In this document: piece after piece, positions 42,629-45,649 of the stretch
How the letters are laid out: every line of letters starts with the position of its first letter
Numbering within the stretch: the stretch's first letter is position 1
Assembly: GCA_002787775.1 (NCBI GenBank)
Contig: PCUW01000068.1
Coordinates: forward strand, 1 to 45,649
DNA length: 45,649 nucleotides
Origin: Bdellovibrionales bacterium CG12_big_fil_rev_8_21_14_0_65_38_15
GTDB lineage: Bacteria; Bdellovibrionota; Bacteriovoracia; Bacteriovoracales; Bacteriovoracaceae
Reading direction: 5' to 3'
Made by a program: the position numbers and the translations under genes
Notes under the pieces: model-generated
Told to the model about the DNA's origin: nothing
Databases searched by the model: none
The model's input: only the letters and a program-made list of their open reading frames with translations

Positions 42629-42752
42629 GTAATTGCCAGCTGTAGTTTGTTCTTTCTTCTAAAAGTGAAGGCATTTTTTCACTATTAAAAGTTTGAACAA
42701 TTTTCCAACCTAGTGACGTTAAGAGCTGAAGAGTTTTAAATATTAATTTCAT
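42618..42752 (-). CDS. Candidate 44-residue small protein
   Basis: An ORF beginning [20 protein letters not shown] and ending QLLND, with AAGAGGAAA five bases before the ATG. The N-terminal half is amphipathic or weakly hydrophobic. It overlaps the end of ung by 11 bases. Evidence is only the ribosome site and open frame. Confidence 0.42.
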   Translation of the reverse strand: MKLIFKTLQLLTSLGWKIVQTFNSEKMPSLLEERTNYSWQLLND

Positions 42753-42810
42753 TGTTTCCTCTTGCACTTATTATCGTCCTTTAGGTCTCAAAAGGGTCGT
42801 TAAGCTTTAG

Positions 42811-42839
42811 TTAAGATTGTGTGGTGAAAGCATTATAAA
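42811..42839 (+). promoter_or_regulatory. Promoter of the DUF1295-CFA operon
   Basis: TTAAGA (42811-42816), 17-base spacer, TATAAA (42834-42839). Good -10 and fair -35. The leader to ATG 42931 is about 85 bases. The gap 42629-42930 holds the candidate small ORF on the minus strand, this promoter and a leader without other recognised elements. Confidence 0.55.
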
Positions 42840-42930
42840 CGTATAGGTTTTGTCTAAGAATATTTGTAGTACAGTGCTAGATGGCACTCTCATGCTTATC
42901 TATTATGATACCTCACTACAAAGGTTCAAT

Positions 42931-43683
42931 ATGGTTTCATTAGTTTTAATTTGGCTTTTCTTTACGGGTTTTTTCGTGGTGGCTTATTTCAAAAAAGACA
43001 TAAGTTTCATCGATGTAGGCTGGGGACCGGCCTTTAGCTGGCTGTTTTTTAGCTTCGCTTTAACTTCATTTAATCAACTAGGTTGGCTTCAATATTTAGT
43101 CGCAGCTTTGGTATTTGCTTGGAGTCTTAGACTCGCTATTTATCTGCACGGTAGAAATAAGAAAAAAGGTGTTGATCCTCGCTACCAAGAGCTTTCAAAA
43201 GACTGGAAGGGTCATTATTGGATCAATGCTTATTTTAGAGTCTATATGGTCCAAATGCTGCTTTGTCTTATCGTTGCTGCTCCTATCATCGTCGTAATGC
43301 TCTCTTCTGAATCTGCAATTGATTTGATTTCGATCATTGGTGGAATTATTGCCATTTCTGGTCTGGTTACTGAAAGTGTGGCCGATAGCCAGATGGCTAC
43401 TTTTCAAAAGATGACTCCAAAGCCTGGTAAGTTTTGTCGCATTGGGTTATGGAAATACTCAAGACACCCTAACTACTTCGGTGAAATCGTCTTTTGGTTC
43501 GGCGTTGCTATTGTTGCTCTTAGCGCACAGCATGGCTATTTAGGACTCATCGGGCCAGTCTTTTTGACATTCCTTTTACTCAAAGTATCCGGTGTCCCTA
43601 TGTTAGAAAATAAGTACAAAAATCATCCCGAATGGCCTGCGTATGAGTCCCAGACTCGTGTTCTCGTGCCATTTCCTAGATAA
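42931..43683 (+). CDS. DUF1295 membrane protein (steroid 5-alpha-reductase-like)
   Basis: 250 residues with about six membrane helices. The start IDVGWGPAFSWLFFS and the conserved RHPNYFGEIVFWFGVAI match DUF1295/steroid-5-alpha-reductase-like membrane enzymes. Probable NADPH-linked reduction of a lipid double bond. The ATG at 42931 (AAGG upstream) is preferred; a longer in-frame form from 42850 has no ribosome site. It is 11 bases before the CFA-synthase-like gene. Confidence 0.8.
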   Translation: MVSLVLIWLFFTGFFVVAYFKKDISFIDVGWGPAFSWLFFSFALTSFNQLGWLQYLVAALVFAWSLRLAIYLHGRNKKKGVDPRYQELSKDWKGHYWINAYFRVYMVQMLLCLIVAAPIIVVMLSSESAIDLISIIGGIIAISGLVTESVADSQMATFQKMTPKPGKFCRIGLWKYSRHPNYFGEIVFWFGVAIVALSAQHGYLGLIGPVFLTFLLLKVSGVPMLENKYKNHPEWPAYESQTRVLVPFPR

Positions 43684-43694
43684 GGATTTAGATC

Positions 43695-44714
43695 ATGATT
43701 GATAGTCTTCTCGCTAAAGGAATTTTACCTGACGCCATCATTAGAGCTGGTATTAAAAATCTTATTGGCCAGCGCCTAAAAGATGAGATCGCACCAACAG
43801 TAGAGTTAGCTGAAAAAAAGCGTTTGGCCTTAGTTGATGAATTAAAAAATAGTCCGATAGCGATTGAAACCGATAAAGCCAATGATCAGCATTACCAAGT
43901 GCCGACAGATTTCTTTTTATTAAGTCTTGGTAAGAATTTAAAATATTCTTGCTGCCATTGGGATAAAGCAAAAAATCTTGATGAAGCAGAAGATGAAATG
44001 CTGGCTTTAACTGTCGAGCGCGCGCAGATTAAAGACGGACAAGATATTTTAGAATTAGGCTGTGGCTGGGGAAGTATTTCTTTTGCACTAGCTAAAGCCA
44101 ATCCAAGCGGCACTGTAACTGTCGTGTCAAATTCAAAAACTCAAAAAGAATTCATCGATTCAAAAGCAGCACGACTTGGTATCAAAAATATTGAGGTCAT
44201 CACTTGTGATGTGAATGCTTTAAAACTTGATAAAAAATTTGATCGTGTCGTATCAGTTGAAATGTTCGAGCACGTTAGAAATTATTCTAAATTATTAGAA
44301 AATATTTCATCTTGGTTAAAAGATGATGGAAAGCTTTTTGTCCATATTTTTACCCATAGAACAACCGCCTATAAATTCGAAGTCAAAGATTCAACAGATT
44401 GGATGAGTAAGTACTTCTTTAGCGGCGGCATCATGCCAAGTGAACATCTGTTTTATTATTTTCAAGATCATCTCAAGGTGCAAAGACATTGGGTTGAAAA
44501 TGGCGTTCATTACGCTAAAACAGCTCGCGGTTGGCTGGATAAGATGGATGAAAACAAGGAACAAATCCTTGACGTTTTTAAAGGGCACTACGGTCCGGCT
44601 GAAGCGGTTAAGTGGTTCCATTATTGGAGAGTCTTCTACATGGCCTGTGAGGAATTGTGGGCCTATAGAGGAGGTAATGAGTGGACAGTGACTCATTATC
44701 TTTGGAGTAAATAG
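43695..44714 (+). CDS. Cyclopropane-fatty-acyl-phospholipid synthase-like SAM methyltransferase
   Basis: 339 residues. SAM-binding motif ILELGCGWGSISFALA and the CFA core (VSVEMFEHVRNY, WLKDDGKLFVHIFTHRTT, then HYAKTARGWLDKMDENKEQI). Such enzymes add a methylene or methyl group to an acyl double bond of membrane phospholipids. About 40 residues shorter than E. coli Cfa, so a non-cyclopropane product is possible. AAGGAT ribosome site. The next gene starts one base after its stop. Confidence 0.88.
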   Translation: MIDSLLAKGILPDAIIRAGIKNLIGQRLKDEIAPTVELAEKKRLALVDELKNSPIAIETDKANDQHYQVPTDFFLLSLGKNLKYSCCHWDKAKNLDEAEDEMLALTVERAQIKDGQDILELGCGWGSISFALAKANPSGTVTVVSNSKTQKEFIDSKAARLGIKNIEVITCDVNALKLDKKFDRVVSVEMFEHVRNYSKLLENISSWLKDDGKLFVHIFTHRTTAYKFEVKDSTDWMSKYFFSGGIMPSEHLFYYFQDHLKVQRHWVENGVHYAKTARGWLDKMDENKEQILDVFKGHYGPAEAVKWFHYWRVFYMACEELWAYRGGNEWTVTHYLWSK

Positions 44715-45649
44715 ATGAAGCAAAAAATGGCCATCATAGGTACTGGTGTTGCTGGAATGGGGATCGCTCATTTTATGCAAGATAAATATGATCTAACCAT
44801 TTACGAAAAGAATGAATATATTGGTGGTCACACTAATACTATTTTTCTTTCACCTGAAGAAACTGGTGAAAAGGAAATGATTAAGCTTGATACAGGTTTT
44901 ATGGTTTTTAATGAAGTGACTTATCCAAACCTATTAAAACTTTTTAGCGCCATTGATCAAGAATATGTTGATACAGATATGGGCTTTTCTGTTGCGATCC
45001 CTCAAATCAATCTTGAATATAATGGATCTTCTTTAAACGGATTATTTGCTCAAAGAAAAAATATCTTTAATCCTAAGTTTATCAAAATGCTTTTACAGAT
45101 CAAAAGATTTTTTGATGTAGGTCTTGAAGTCCTAACCGATGAACAATTTGATAAGATGTCAGTTTCTGATTATTTGAAATATCGTAAATTTCATCCAGAT
45201 ATGATGAAACAATTCTTAACTCCTATGGCGTCTGCTGTATGGTCAACGCCACCTGATTTAATGGGAGCCTTTCCTGTAAAGTCTCTTGTTCGTTTTATGC
45301 AAAATCATGGACTGATGGGAGTGAACTCGCAGTACCAATGGAAGACTCCAAAGGATCGCTCTTGGTCATATAGAGATAAACTGATTGCACCATTTAAAGA
45401 CAATATTCGCGTTGCTGATCCAGTAGAATCTGTGGCTAAAATGGGCGAGAAGGTTAGGATAAGAAGTCGCAGCGGTGAGGCAGAGTATGACTTCGTCGTT
45501 TTTGCCAGCCATGCTGATGAAACTCGAAAGATGTTAAAAGATCCAACCCCACTTCAAAAAGAATTACTTTCTCCGTTTGAATATCAAAAAAATATCGCGA
45601 CAGTTCATACTGACACCTCAGTGATGCCTAAGCTTAAGAGAAACTGGAG
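44715..45649 (+). CDS. FAD-dependent amine-oxidase-like protein, cut by window edge
   Basis: 311 codons visible. FAD motif MAIIGTGVAGMGIAHFM and the YEKNEYIGGHTNT NAD(P)/FAD loop mark the flavin amine-oxidase/phytoene-desaturase-like group. Homologues lie beside CFA-like methyltransferases, often with DUF1365 and DUF1295 genes, and are thought to act on acyl chains; which chemistry is not known here. It follows the methyltransferase stop directly (TAGATG). The C-terminal part is outside the window. Confidence 0.85.
   Translation, partial: MKQKMAIIGTGVAGMGIAHFMQDKYDLTIYEKNEYIGGHTNTIFLSPEETGEKEMIKLDTGFMVFNEVTYPNLLKLFSAIDQEYVDTDMGFSVAIPQINLEYNGSSLNGLFAQRKNIFNPKFIKMLLQIKRFFDVGLEVLTDEQFDKMSVSDYLKYRKFHPDMMKQFLTPMASAVWSTPPDLMGAFPVKSLVRFMQNHGLMGVNSQYQWKTPKDRSWSYRDKLIAPFKDNIRVADPVESVAKMGEKVRIRSRSGEAEYDFVVFASHADETRKMLKDPTPLQKELLSPFEYQKNIATVHTDTSVMPKLKRNW

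Noticed and set aside
43115..44780. Overlapping ORFs on both strands in the DUF1295 and CFA-like genes
   Set aside because: Shadow frames without ribosome sites; the plus-strand genes have clear family motifs.

Overview
The window is a gene-dense, AT-rich stretch of Gram-negative chromosome. It carries many Sec signal peptides and lipoboxes, several outer-membrane beta-barrels, an OmpA-family protein and two tRNA genes with encoded CCA ends. The mix includes the TIGR03545/TIGR03546 pair, a DUF2227 protein, a papain-like protease, a lytic-transglycosylase-like exoenzyme, a PHB depolymerase and a type III PKS operon. This resembles Bdellovibrionota, possibly Bacteriovoracaceae-like predators. 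That placement is an inference from gene content; there is no rRNA or phylogenetic marker here to prove it. I see no phage, IS element, CRISPR array or integron.

Layout. 1-2.7 kb: a partial saccharopine dehydrogenase, a histone-deacetylase-like hydrolase and a HAD 5'-nucleotidase. 2.8-7.8 kb: a co-directional envelope block (LolA-like protein, beta-barrel, DUF2227 membrane protein, TIGR03546, TIGR03545). 7.8-10.6 kb: a large secreted zincin/propeller/beta-strand-rich protein. 10.8-13.2 kb: tRNA-Ala(GGC) and a catalase-peroxidase with a lipoprotein signal. 13.4-18.8 kb: envelope hypotheticals, Ogt, a secreted propeller protein, DUF1993 and a nitroreductase. 18.8-22 kb: a poly-3-hydroxybutyrate use module (secreted depolymerase, 3-hydroxybutyrate dehydrogenase, GntP permease). 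22.2-24.3 kb: papain-like protease, a small Cys-rich secreted protein and a GNAT acetyltransferase. 24.3-30.3 kb: a membrane-tethered LuxR-type regulator divergent from a tightly coupled five-gene operon (flavoprotein, type III PKS, ICMT-like methyltransferase, YceI, MMPL/RND exporter). 30.3-32.3 kb: VOC protein and a UmuC plus short UmuD'-like pair. 33-37.7 kb: tRNA-Arg(CCG), patatin phospholipase, OmpA-like protein, lipoprotein and GAF histidine kinase. 37.9-42.6 kb: RlmN, RMD1/DUF155, a secreted transglycosylase-like protein and Ung. 42.6-45.6 kb: a lipid-modification operon (DUF1295, cyclopropane-fatty-acid-synthase-like methyltransferase, FAD amine-oxidase-like protein) running off the right edge.

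The best candidate for an under-described system is the 24.9-30.3 kb operon. I read it as synthesis, ring modification, periplasmic carriage and export of a phenolic or pyrone lipid, with a membrane-anchored regulator beside it. Second is the PHB module, which would let the cell digest polymer from outside (for example from prey), import 3-hydroxybutyrate and oxidise it. Other points of note are a lipoprotein KatG, a UmuD homologue that looks pre-cleaved, and a compact architecture in which six convergent gene pairs overlap by exactly four bases through their stop codons.
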